64,000 nucleotides of DNA from Salinimicrobium sp. TH3 (GTDB taxonomy: Bacteria; Bacteroidota; Bacteroidia; Flavobacteriales; Flavobacteriaceae). The notes under the pieces are model-generated. The model was not told the origin of the DNA, searched no databases, and saw only the letters and a program-made list of their open reading frames with translations. Position 1 is the first letter of the stretch. The number at the start of each line of letters is the position of its first letter. Of this stretch, positions 8,895-17,222 are shown piece after piece. Location of the stretch: positions 332,811 to 396,810 of the forward strand of contig NZ_JAPONB010000003.1 in the NCBI RefSeq assembly GCF_026676115.1, written 5' to 3'. Position numbers and translations under genes: made by a program.

Positions 8895-9788
8895 CTATTG
8901 GATTTTTATATCTCGAAAAAGCCTTTCTGTTAAATAATCTTCAAAACTCTTTTGTCCTAAACGAAATTTTGTAGATCCAAGATTCTTTGGACCGTAGAGA
9001 CGGGAAATTTGGTCTGGAATAACTCCTACGAAAAATGGTAGTTTTTCAGTTATACCTTGTATGAGGAACATCCATGATTTTAAAACAGGAATTGTGATGG
9101 TATTTCTCTTATTTACATTTTTGGTTAAGCTAATTACGTCCGAAAAGGAATATCCTGTGGGACCACAGATAGTGATTTTTTCGTTTGTTATCCTTTCTTC
9201 AAAAACCAAATTGTAAATTATTTCAGCAACATCTTCAAAATGAATAGGATAAAACTTTGAAGGAACTCCTGTAGGGTATAAGATAATAGATTTGTAAGTT
9301 ATTTCGGAAACAAATTTCTCAATACCCTCCTTACTGTCGCCACCATAAATTTCAGAAGGTCTTAAAATTAACCAGTTCTTCAAATTATCTGCAATATAGT
9401 TCTCTGCCAAAAATTTGGTCAAACCATATGCTCCGCTTTTTTCACTGGCCGTATTAGAACTAATAAAGACGAATTTCCCGATATCCAGTGTACTGGCGAG
9501 GTCGACTAATTTCTTTGTGGCGTGTAGATTAACATTGAAATATTTCTCTTTATCAAATGAATGAGTAACTGCAGCGGCATGAATAATAAGATCACACTCT
9601 TTAATAAGATTTTCTATCCTTTCATAATCAGTTATATCCCCCTTTATCAGGTTGATTTCTGGATGTAAGTTAAGATTCTCCGGATTTCTGGTAAGGCCAA
9701 AAATCTCATGCTCTTCCAAGTCAATTAACTCTATGAGAGCGAGAATGATTTTTGAAGAAATTCCGGTTATAAAAATTCTCTTTTTCAT
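8895..9788 (-). CDS. NAD-dependent epimerase/dehydratase family protein
   Basis: This 297-residue extended SDR has the active-site pattern ISSNTASEKSGAYGLTK (Ser, then YxxxK), DVAEIIYNLV and LILRPSEIYGG. The cofactor glycine motif is degenerate: TGISSKII at residues 8-15 replaces the second and third glycines of TGxxGxxG. It may be a UDP-glucose 4-epimerase-like or 4-ketoreductase-like enzyme; substrate unknown. It is on the minus strand, overlaps the upstream GT2 gene by 4 bases, and converges on the aminotransferase gene with a 21-base gap. Confidence 0.82.
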   Translation of the reverse strand: MKKRIFITGISSKIILALIELIDLEEHEIFGLTRNPENLNLHPEINLIKGDITDYERIENLIKECDLIIHAAAVTHSFDKEKYFNVNLHATKKLVDLASTLDIGKFVFISSNTASEKSGAYGLTKFLAENYIADNLKNWLILRPSEIYGGDSKEGIEKFVSEITYKSIILYPTGVPSKFYPIHFEDVAEIIYNLVFEERITNEKITICGPTGYSFSDVISLTKNVNKRNTITIPVLKSWMFLIQGITEKLPFFVGVIPDQISRLYGPKNLGSTKFRLGQKSFEDYLTERLFRDIKIQ

Positions 9789-10492
9789 CTTCTTATTTTA
9801 AATAAAATAAGATTTTTAAGGAATTCAAAAATGGCAGAAAATTTTACAAAAGAAGAACGGTCTTTTAATTCCCTAAAATGAGTTGGAAATTCATAAAATT
9901 CCACATTTAATCTTTCAACATTCAGCATTATTTCGGCATCAATAAACCAGTCATCCGAATCTAATCTCATTTTTTCATAAACTTCACGAGTCATGATCTT
10001 GGGCTTGGAGTTTATATCCTTAGATTTTACTTTAGGAAAAAGAATGGAAAAAATCCAGTTGTATGTAGCCGACAAAATTTTCCGGTATATTCCATCTCCT
10101 CTTGTCGTTCTGAAAGTTTTGACAAGGCCAAAGGATGACGATTTTATTAGATTAAAACATTTTTCAATATTTTCAATAGGAAATTGGCTGTCCCCATCTA
10201 TCACACAAAGATAGTCACCTTTGGCTGTCTTTAAACCTTCTTTCATGTCCCAGCCCATCATTCCTTTTTTAGGTTTGCATACAGCTACGAAATTATCTTC
10301 TTTAGCTGCTATTTCTCTAACAATAGCTTCTGTGTGATCATTTGAATTTTCAATGTAATTCCCAACCAGGATTATTTCGTAACTATCAGTTAGAGATCGG
10401 GTCAGTTCATGGATCTTTTCTGCAAATGGAATAATATTTTCCCCAGATCGATAACACAAAATAATAATGGATAATTCAGGAGAAACTTTCAT
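9785..10492 (-). CDS. Family 2 glycosyltransferase (DPM1/GtrB-like)
   Basis: The 235-residue protein has a GT-A fold start (LSIIILCYRSGENI), the metal-binding region VIDGDSQFP around residue 100 and a DDWFIDAEIML segment. It resembles enzymes that load a sugar onto a polyprenyl phosphate, although no C-terminal membrane segments are obvious. It is the first gene of a two-gene minus-strand unit with the epimerase. The divergent neighbour is a 541-residue membrane protein, possibly the user of a lipid-linked sugar made here; that link is inference. Confidence 0.85.
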   Translation of the reverse strand: MKVSPELSIIILCYRSGENIIPFAEKIHELTRSLTDSYEIILVGNYIENSNDHTEAIVREIAAKEDNFVAVCKPKKGMMGWDMKEGLKTAKGDYLCVIDGDSQFPIENIEKCFNLIKSSSFGLVKTFRTTRGDGIYRKILSATYNWIFSILFPKVKSKDINSKPKIMTREVYEKMRLDSDDWFIDAEIMLNVERLNVEFYEFPTHFRELKDRSSFVKFSAIFEFLKNLILFKIRR

Positions 10493-10517
10493 TTATATTA
10501 TAAGTAAAGCCACAACA

Positions 10518-10577
10518 TATATTTGTAGACGAGCATCTATCCTTTAGCAGGATACGCCGGAATAATATTTATATTTG
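10518..10577 (+). promoter_or_regulatory. Two TATATTTG -7 boxes in the divergent region before the membrane protein
   Basis: TATATTTG occurs at 10518-10525 and again at 10570-10577, both exact matches to TAnnTTTG and both facing the membrane protein gene at 10648. Neither has a clear TTTG at the ideal distance; a TTTA lies 23 bases before the second. The 155-base gap is the only intergenic space between the divergent units. Confidence 0.42.
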
Positions 10578-10647
10578 TCAGGATTTCATTCCAATCCATA
10601 GAAAATCAGGGACCAGCACTTTATTTTCAATTTTCAATTTAAAGAAT

Positions 10648-12273
10648 TTGAACACCTCTAATCTATTTAAATTAAAAAATGTTTTTTCTCGAACTTTTTA
10701 TGCTATTGTATTCTTTATAATTTCTGTTGTTTCCTTTTTCTCTGGGATTTTTTTCGGGATGGATTTTACCGATACATTTTATCATTTAAACCAGGCCCTA
10801 AATCCACCTCATGATATTCACCTGTTTCCCATACTACTGAGCTCTTTAATAATAAAAGGTTTAATTAATATCTCTGGCCCGGAGTTAATAACACTTCGAT
10901 TTATAAATGCTTTTCTTTTCTTTTTCTCTGCTTTGCTTCCTTTTCTAATTGTAAGAACTGCGGTTTCAAGAACTAAGATCATGTTTTACCTGGGTTGCAT
11001 TCTTTTTTTAATAGCTCCTTTAAACGCCAATGTTTTAGGTTATGATACCCTGAGCGTTCTTATTAACTCAATAATATTTTCGGTTACCATCTTATACTTA
11101 AAAAGTCTAAAAACGAGCTTACTTATAATCCTGGCAATCCTGTGTTCAATTTCTATTCTTATTAGATTACCCAATCTCGTTGTGCTACCTATTATACTGT
11201 CCGTTATACTTTACCAACAAAAAAGGGAAACAGGCAAAATTACTACAGGAGCAATAAAAAAATCGCTGTTGGTCTTGCTGTTTTCTTTACTCAATGTTTT
11301 TGTCATCTATTACCTCTATTACCAGGAATGGCAAGCTTTTGTTCAGGCTTCACTGGGGTCTGTTTCCCATGATCTAAAATTATTGATATATCGATATATT
11401 AGAGACGGTTTTAAAATACTCATTTTTTCTTCATTCATAGTAGCCAATTTCTTCCTGTACGCTAAGGTGTCGAAACTTTATAGTAATGATTCTGCTTTCA
11501 GGATAAACATTGCAATTTATTTATTTTTTGTTCCTGTTTTTTTGTTTGCTGGGTACTCTTATCCATTGTTTTTAGCTGCTTTGGCCTTTTCTGTTGCCGT
11601 CCTTCACTTCTTTACTACCTCTGGAAAAACCAAAAAGATGGAGTACATTATTTTATTCGTTTTTGTAGCCTTTCTTTTTATTAATCCTGCCGGATCTAAT
11701 TTAGGTTTTTTAAAAGCTTCCTTTTTATTTCTTCTTTTTCCTTTTGTTCTAAGCAATGTAAAGTTAAAAGCAAAAAATTTCTGGATTTCAATAATAGTCG
11801 TTTTGATTCCCTTTGCATTTTTTGGAAAATTCTTTAGAACTTATGAAGATGGAGAAATCACAACGCTTAAGAAAACACTCGATTTCGAGGTCCTGTACCC
11901 TATCCAAACGAGTGAGGAAAGATATAAATTTCTTAAAACAATTGATCAACAGGTTACCGAGTTACAAGAGCAAGATGTTCAGGTGTATTTCTATGGAAAC
12001 AAAAGTCATATTTTCCATTATTTGTATCCTGATTCCTCTTTGGATATCAAAGCCTTCAATCAACCGGTAGATGACTTGATTTTTTATCCAATTATTAAAG
12101 ATGAAATTTCAGATAAAGCAAAAGTCGCTATATTCTTAGTAACTTCTTATCCGGAATCCACAGAAACATCTGAAAATATTCTTAAAAAGGAATTGCTTAG
12201 TAGGGGCTTCACAAAATCGGGGAGAGGAGCGCTGACATATCTGCTAAAAGTAAAAAGCTGTGATAATGATTAA
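10648..12273 (+). CDS. Polytopic membrane protein, possible GT-C-type glycosyltransferase
   Basis: The 541-residue protein has about 10-12 hydrophobic segments in its first 400 residues and a soluble C-terminal domain of about 140 residues. The first loop after helix 1 carries acidic residues (GMDFTDTFYHLNQAL), as in GT-C enzymes of the PMT/ArnT type that use polyprenyl-phosphate sugars. I do not recognise a specific family. The TTG start at 10648 is chosen because no in-frame ATG lies upstream and the next Met (residue 38) is after the first helix. The neighbouring GT2 could make its donor, which supports but does not prove a transferase role. Confidence 0.7.
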   Translation: MNTSNLFKLKNVFSRTFYAIVFFIISVVSFFSGIFFGMDFTDTFYHLNQALNPPHDIHLFPILLSSLIIKGLINISGPELITLRFINAFLFFFSALLPFLIVRTAVSRTKIMFYLGCILFLIAPLNANVLGYDTLSVLINSIIFSVTILYLKSLKTSLLIILAILCSISILIRLPNLVVLPIILSVILYQQKRETGKITTGAIKKSLLVLLFSLLNVFVIYYLYYQEWQAFVQASLGSVSHDLKLLIYRYIRDGFKILIFSSFIVANFFLYAKVSKLYSNDSAFRINIAIYLFFVPVFLFAGYSYPLFLAALAFSVAVLHFFTTSGKTKKMEYIILFVFVAFLFINPAGSNLGFLKASFLFLLFPFVLSNVKLKAKNFWISIIVVLIPFAFFGKFFRTYEDGEITTLKKTLDFEVLYPIQTSEERYKFLKTIDQQVTELQEQDVQVYFYGNKSHIFHYLYPDSSLDIKAFNQPVDDLIFYPIIKDEISDKAKVAIFLVTSYPESTETSENILKKELLSRGFTKSGRGALTYLLKVKSCDND

Positions 12274-12605
12274 ATCTAAAAGCATTCCTATCATTTACTC
12301 TAATCATGCACGTCACTTACAAATCGATTTATTCCTCAATTGTTGTGTAGCAAAAAATTCCATTTGCAGAAAAACTATTTTTTAAATAAATCGGTTTATC
12401 GAAATAACAATTTTATAATTACTAAAAATTATAGATTGGAGTTGTTTTTTTAGGTTCTGAAGGAATAGTTAAAATCAATTTAAGGATATTTTATTATGCT
12501 CTCTTCCGCTAAGATTTAAATTTCCTCACAGTTCTTTAAGATCATTTTTTCATGCTATTCAATATTAGCTGAGTATATTAGCTGACTCATAATTATTGGA
12601 CAAGT
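12274..12605 (+). promoter_or_regulatory. Non-coding leader of the second cys cassette with promoter elements
   Basis: These 332 AT-rich bases contain no gene that I can see. Bases 12526-12540 (tcacagttctttaag) are identical to 18656-18670 upstream of the UDP-glucuronate epimerase gene. A -7-like TATATTAG is at 12574-12581, 33 bases further on, matching the 32-base distance at the other site. The arrangement suggests a promoter with a shared upstream element. Confidence 0.42.
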
Positions 12606-13409
12606 TTGAATAAAAATTTAAAGATTGCAATTGAAGCAGCGGTTGCAGCGGGAAAAGTGATTATGGAAATCTACGAAAGTAAGAATTTCGATGTGCAGAC
12701 CAAAGAAGATAATTCCCCTCTGACTCTTGCGGATAAAAAAGCAAATGAAGTTATTAATAAATTTCTGCTTCCCACCAATATTCCCCTCATAAGTGAGGAG
12801 AATAAGCAAATAGACTATAGTATTAGAAAACAATGGCAAGAGTGTTGGATCGTAGACCCACTGGATGGGACTAAAGAATTCATCAAAAGAAATGGGGAGT
12901 TTACAGTAAACATTGCCCTTGTTTCCGGTGGAAAGCCACAATTGGGAGTGATCTTCGCACCTGCTCTTAACAGTTTATATTTTGCTAATGTTTCCGAAGA
13001 TAGAGCTTTTAAGGTATCCCTTGCCCCAAATGATGTTAGGATCGAAAACATTTTGGATAAAGCTGAAGAAATTTCGCCTTCCGGTCATGAAAATAGCATA
13101 AGAATAGTGGGTAGCAGATCTCACATGAATGACGATACTCTGCAATACATTGAGGAATTAAAAAGGAAATACGGAAAGGAGATCGAAGTAGTCTCAAAAG
13201 GAAGCTCATTAAAATTTTGTTTGGTAGCCGAGGGAGAAGCCCATATTTACCCCAGGTTCGCACCTACCATGGAATGGGATACCGTTGCGGGACAGGCAAT
13301 TTGTGAGGCAGTAGGTTTAAATTGTATTTCCCGGGAGACCGGTAGGCCAATGACATATAACAGGGAAAACCTTTTGAACGGCCATTTTTTTGTTTCCTAT
13401 GAAGGATAG
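12606..13409 (+). CDS. cysQ: 3'(2'),5'-bisphosphate nucleotidase CysQ, copy 2
   Basis: This second PAP phosphatase is also 267 residues, with SEENKQ, VDPLDGTKEF, GSRSHMNDDT and EWDTVAGQAI matching copy 1. It opens with TTG where copy 1 has ATG (MNKNLKIAIEAA against MNEYLKIAIKAS). The middle segment (about residues 135-165) differs most, so this copy is clearly more diverged than CysD. It overlaps the DUF2061 gene by 20 bases and begins the second cassette. Confidence 0.92.
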   Translation: MNKNLKIAIEAAVAAGKVIMEIYESKNFDVQTKEDNSPLTLADKKANEVINKFLLPTNIPLISEENKQIDYSIRKQWQECWIVDPLDGTKEFIKRNGEFTVNIALVSGGKPQLGVIFAPALNSLYFANVSEDRAFKVSLAPNDVRIENILDKAEEISPSGHENSIRIVGSRSHMNDDTLQYIEELKRKYGKEIEVVSKGSSLKFCLVAEGEAHIYPRFAPTMEWDTVAGQAICEAVGLNCISRETGRPMTYNRENLLNGHFFVSYEG

Positions 13410-13893
13410 TTCCCATAAAAGACATATTGCCAAAGCTGTAACCTGGAGAATAGTAGGAACTATTGATACCATCCTTCTCTCCTGGTTTATTTCAGGCAGT
13501 CCCTTTACAGGTCTTAAGATTGGTTTTGCAGAGGTCATTACTAAAATGGCCCTTTACTATCTTCATGAAAGAGTTTGGTTCAAGGTTATACTGGGGGTAA
13601 AAAAGAATGGAGATGACAGTAAGAAAAGACATCTTGCAAAAACAATATCCTGGAGAGCTGTAGGAACACTCGATACCATTCTATTGGCCTGGATCATTAC
13701 GGGGGATCCGGTTACCGGCTTACAAATTGGTTTTGCAGAGGTGGTAACTAAAATGATCCTTTATTACCTTCATGAAAGAACGTGGTATAAGATTGATTTT
13801 GGCTTACCAAACCGAAGAAGGAAAGAAAATATCGATAAAAAGATTGTAGAAGATGAGGAAGAATTACTGGTAGAAAATGATCAAAAAAGATAA
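13390..13893 (+). CDS. Tandem DUF2061 membrane protein, copy 2
   Basis: This is a 167-residue protein with two DUF2061 units, like the copy at 2772. Unit 1 is HIAKAVTWRIVGTIDTILLSW...KMALYYLHERVWF and unit 2 is HLAKTISWRAVGTLDTILLAW...KMILYYLHERTWY. The linker and the charged C-terminal tail (about 25 residues, rich in K, E and D) are longer than in copy 1. Two units in both copies shows that the internal duplication is older than the cassette duplication. Function unknown. Confidence 0.87.
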   Translation: MFPMKDSSHKRHIAKAVTWRIVGTIDTILLSWFISGSPFTGLKIGFAEVITKMALYYLHERVWFKVILGVKKNGDDSKKRHLAKTISWRAVGTLDTILLAWIITGDPVTGLQIGFAEVVTKMILYYLHERTWYKIDFGLPNRRRKENIDKKIVEDEEELLVENDQKR

Positions 13894-13976
13894 ATAAATA
13901 GCAGGGAGTTAAATATACAATAAAAAACGATAGTTAATCCTGAAAGTCATTCCTAAAATACTCGATAACAAATCTC

Positions 13977-14576
13977 ATGTCCGCCAATATAACAAAACAC
14001 AATTACCATATTTCCCGGGAAGAACGTAATAGGCAGAATGATCATAATTCCTTCGTGATCTGGTTCACAGGTCTATCCGGATCCGGGAAATCTACTGTTG
14101 CCAATCTATTAGAGAAAGAACTATTCACGAACGGGATCAGGACGTATTCCCTTGATGGGGACAATATTCGGAGTGGCCTTAATAAAGCCTTAACCTTCTC
14201 CCTTGAGGACCGGAGGGAAAATAACAGGAGAATAGCTGAAGTAGCTAAACTTTTCATGAATGCGGGGATGGTTACTATTACCGCTTTTATTTCTCCATTA
14301 AAAGAGGACCGCGAAGAGGCTAAAAAGGTAATTGGGCAGGATAATTTCATAGAGATCTTTGTAAACACACCTATAGAAGTCTGTGAAGAAAGAGATATTA
14401 AGGGGCTTTATAAGAAAGCGAGAGTCGGGGAAATTAAGAATTTTACTGGCATCAGTTCTCCATATGAAGCTCCCGATTATCCGGCCATTGAAATAAGAAC
14501 AGAGGAGGAAACCGTGGAGGAGTCAGTAGAGAGGATAATTAAGGTTTTAAAGGAAAAATTGAAATACAATGAGTAA
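13977..14576 (+). CDS. cysC: Adenylylsulfate kinase CysC, copy 2
   Basis: This 199-residue APS kinase has P-loop GLSGSGKS, LDGDNIRSGL, FISPLKEDR and FTGISSPYEAP, as in copy 1. It overlaps cysD by 8 bases, against 4 in copy 1. The spacer before it is 83 bases and lacks the repeat-like insert found in the first cassette. The active-site residues appear intact, so both copies should be functional. Confidence 0.95.
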   Translation: MSANITKHNYHISREERNRQNDHNSFVIWFTGLSGSGKSTVANLLEKELFTNGIRTYSLDGDNIRSGLNKALTFSLEDRRENNRRIAEVAKLFMNAGMVTITAFISPLKEDREEAKKVIGQDNFIEIFVNTPIEVCEERDIKGLYKKARVGEIKNFTGISSPYEAPDYPAIEIRTEEETVEESVERIIKVLKEKLKYNE

Positions 14577-15474
14577 ATATTATTTGAATTACCTGGACGA
14601 GTTGGAATCTGAAGCCATTTTTATCCTTCGGGAAGTATGGGCTCAATTTGAAAATCCCGTCATCCTTTTTTCCGGGGGTAAGGATTCGATTCTCGTTACC
14701 CATTTAGCTAAAAAGGCATTTTTTCCGTCCAAAATTCCTTTTGCACTCATGCACGTGGACAAAGGTCATAATTTCCCGGAAACAATTAAATTCAGGGACG
14801 ACCTTATAGAAGAATTAGAGGTGAAGTTGATCGTAGGTTCGGTGCAGGAATCTATTAATAAGGGCCGGGTAGCAGAGGAGAAAGGTAAGAATGCTACGCG
14901 GAATGCTTTACAAATTACCACCCTGTTGGACGCTATTGAAGAAAATAAAATAGATTGTGCGATCGGGGGAGGCAGAAGGGATGAAGAGAAAGCCCGTGCC
15001 AAGGAAAGATTTTTTTCCCATAGGGATGATTTCGGTCAGTGGGATCCTAAGAACCAACGTCCTGAGTTGTGGAATCTCCTGAATGGAAAGCATTTCGAAG
15101 GGGAGCATTTCAGGGCTTTCCCAATTAGCAACTGGACAGAAATGGACGTCTGGAATTACATTAAAAGAGAAAACATTAAAATTCCGTCTTTGTACTTCGC
15201 TCATGAAAGGGAAGTGGTATTCAGAAGCAATTCCTGGATCCCCGTTTCAGAATATTTAAGACTGGAAGAAGGAGAGAAAATAGAGAAGAAAAATATTCGT
15301 TTCAGAACTTTAGGCGATATTACCATTACCGGCGGAATTGAATCTGATGCCGACACGCTGGAAAAGATTGTCCAGGAGGTTTCTGCTATGCGCAAAACCG
15401 AAAGGGGTGATCGTTCAGATGACAAACGTAGTGAGACTGCTATGGAAGATAGAAAAAAGCAAGGTTATTTCTAG
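14569..15474 (+). CDS. cysD: Sulfate adenylyltransferase subunit CysD, copy 2
   Basis: This 301-residue ATP sulfurylase subunit is collinear with copy 1 without gaps, including FSGGKDS (34-40), GGGRRDEEKARAKER and the RKKQGYF end. Most of the 32 differences are charge or size changes on presumed surface positions such as residues 65-85. Unlike copy 1, it is separated from cysN by 84 bases that hold a repeat fragment. Confidence 0.95.
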   Translation: MSKYYLNYLDELESEAIFILREVWAQFENPVILFSGGKDSILVTHLAKKAFFPSKIPFALMHVDKGHNFPETIKFRDDLIEELEVKLIVGSVQESINKGRVAEEKGKNATRNALQITTLLDAIEENKIDCAIGGGRRDEEKARAKERFFSHRDDFGQWDPKNQRPELWNLLNGKHFEGEHFRAFPISNWTEMDVWNYIKRENIKIPSLYFAHEREVVFRSNSWIPVSEYLRLEEGEKIEKKNIRFRTLGDITITGGIESDADTLEKIVQEVSAMRKTERGDRSDDKRSETAMEDRKKQGYF

Positions 15475-15558
15475 GTACTCGTCATTCTGAATTTATTTCA
15501 GGGGCTGGATTGAGATACTAAAGAACTCAAAATATGATTCAAAGAACCCAATTTTATT
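15475..15558 (+). repeat. Spacer with flavobacterial repeat fragment between cysD and cysN
   Basis: The 84 bases contain gtcattctgaatttatttcag, which resembles one arm of the short inverted repeats common between Flavobacteriaceae genes. The matching second arm is missing. In the first cassette cysD and cysN are only 2 bases apart, so this is probably an insertion after duplication. I cannot search for other genomic copies. Confidence 0.45.
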
Positions 15559-16815
15559 ATGGAAATAAATAACAACCAGTTACTACGATTTACAACTGCC
15601 GGAAGTGTAGATGACGGTAAAAGTACATTAATCGGTCGCCTCTTATACGATTCCAAATCCATCTTTGAGGATCAGCTGGAGTCGGTAAGTGCCACCAGTG
15701 CAAAAAAAGGACATGATGGGGTGGATTTAGCTCTCTTTACTGATGGTCTAAAGGATGAGAGGGAACAGGGAATCACTATCGATGTCGCTTACCGATATTT
15801 CACCACTCTTAAACGCAAATTCATTATTGCAGATACCCCGGGACATATCCAATATACCCGAAATATGGTTACCGGAGCTTCTACGGCCAATGCAGCAGTG
15901 ATCCTTATCGATGCACGCCATGGGGTAATTGAGCAAACAAAACGGCATTCGTTTATTGCTTCTTTACTCAATATTCCCCACCTGATCGTGTGTGTTAACA
16001 AAATGGATCTGGTAGATTTCTCTGAAGAAGTTTATAATAATATAATTGGTCAGTTTGAAGAGTTCTCTTCCAAGCTGTTGATGAAAGATGTGAGGTTTAT
16101 TCCTATTAGTGCCTTGAAAGGTGATAATGTAGTGAATCGTTCAGAGCATATGGAATGGTATCAGAACGGAACTCTTTTAAGTACATTGGAGAACCTTCAT
16201 ATTAGCAGTGATATTAATAAGATCGATGCGCGTTTTCCGGTGCAAACCGTATTGCGGCCTCAGAGTGAGGATTTCCGTGATTACAGAGGTTGTGCTGGAA
16301 GAATCGCCAGTGGCATTTACCGTAAAGGTGATGAAGTAGCTGTATTGCCATCTGGATTTACTTCTAAGATAAGATCGATAAATGTCGGGGAGCAGGAAGT
16401 TGAAGAAGCTTACGCCCCAATGTCTGTTGCAATAACTCTTGAGGATGATATTGATGTAAGCAGGGGAGATATGATTGTGAAAAAAAATAACCAACCAGAG
16501 CAGGAGCAGGAGTTTGATGTAATGCTATGCTGGTTAAACAATGGTGCTATGAAACCTCGTGCAAAGTACACGGTTATGCATACATCGAACGAGGAACGGG
16601 CCATGATCAAGGAGGTGGTATATAAGATGGATATCAACACCTTTGAAAGAGATAGTGAAGATAAGGGTCTTGCCATGAACGATATTGCCAGAGTGAAAAT
16701 TCGCACTACCCGAAGCTTAATGTTGGATTCTTATAGGGACAACCGTAATACGGGTAGTATTATTTTAATCGATGAAAGTACCAATGAAACCGTTGCAGCG
16801 GGAATGGTAGTGTGA
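15559..16815 (+). CDS. cysN: Sulfate adenylyltransferase subunit CysN (GTPase), copy 2
   Basis: This 418-residue GTPase is the same length as copy 1. GSVDDGKST, DTPGH and NKMDLV are intact, and the first 180 residues are nearly identical; the beta-barrel part is more varied. It ends the second cassette. After it come about 400 non-coding bases and then the sulfotransferase gene, which would use the PAPS made here. Confidence 0.95.
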   Translation: MEINNNQLLRFTTAGSVDDGKSTLIGRLLYDSKSIFEDQLESVSATSAKKGHDGVDLALFTDGLKDEREQGITIDVAYRYFTTLKRKFIIADTPGHIQYTRNMVTGASTANAAVILIDARHGVIEQTKRHSFIASLLNIPHLIVCVNKMDLVDFSEEVYNNIIGQFEEFSSKLLMKDVRFIPISALKGDNVVNRSEHMEWYQNGTLLSTLENLHISSDINKIDARFPVQTVLRPQSEDFRDYRGCAGRIASGIYRKGDEVAVLPSGFTSKIRSINVGEQEVEEAYAPMSVAITLEDDIDVSRGDMIVKKNNQPEQEQEFDVMLCWLNNGAMKPRAKYTVMHTSNEERAMIKEVVYKMDINTFERDSEDKGLAMNDIARVKIRTTRSLMLDSYRDNRNTGSIILIDESTNETVAAGMVV

Positions 16816-17178
16816 CATTAAATGCTTAGCTGGTCAGGCAGGAGTTCCCTTTATAGAAAATTCGGGAAGTCTAAGTTGATGATAATGTTTGATCTTTAAA
16901 TTTTACTGAATACTGCCGCAATTTGCACTGGTGAACGTTCCTATTAAGTTCTCAGGTCTACGGGAATAGTGAAGGAGTTTATTTTCCACTTAAGATGATT
17001 TCTTATCATCTTGTAAAGGTCTATACCGCTATTACGAAAAGGTATCAAAATTTGAAGAATGGTAAAAGAAGATCATTCTTTTTCAAGACCTTTCTGAAAA
17101 TCTTTACCCAGCCAGTCTCCGCCCGTGCGCTTCTGAAAAAAATCTGCTCTTTTAATTTCTTTCAAAACTAAGAAAAAA
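16816..17178 (+). other. Non-coding region after the second cysN
   Basis: I see no gene here. A perfect 8-bp hairpin (aagatgat, loop ttctt, atcatctt) lies at 16992-17012 but has no T run behind it, so it is a weak terminator candidate. Bases about 17105-17135 are locally GC-rich, like the sulfotransferase gene further on, while the rest is AT-rich like the host. Confidence 0.35.
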
Positions 17179-17211
17179 TTTGTTCTTTAGTTTCCTTTGG
17201 CCTTATATTCG
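17179..17211 (+). promoter_or_regulatory. Putative promoter of the sulfotransferase gene
   Basis: TTTG at 17179-17182 and TATATTCG at 17204-17211 are 21 bases apart, close to the Bacteroidetes TTTG/TAnnTTTG pattern with one mismatch in the -7 box. The ATG follows 11 bases later. The AT-rich promoter looks native although the gene behind it does not. Confidence 0.45.
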
Positions 17212-17222
17212 AACCCGTTAAA

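Noticed and set aside
8879..8899. Weak aataga/tctatt hairpin between the convergent aminotransferase and epimerase genes
   Set aside because: A 6-bp A/T stem is too weak to call a terminator.
16992..17012. 8-bp hairpin after the second cysN as terminator
   Set aside because: No T run follows, so it is only mentioned with the spacer.
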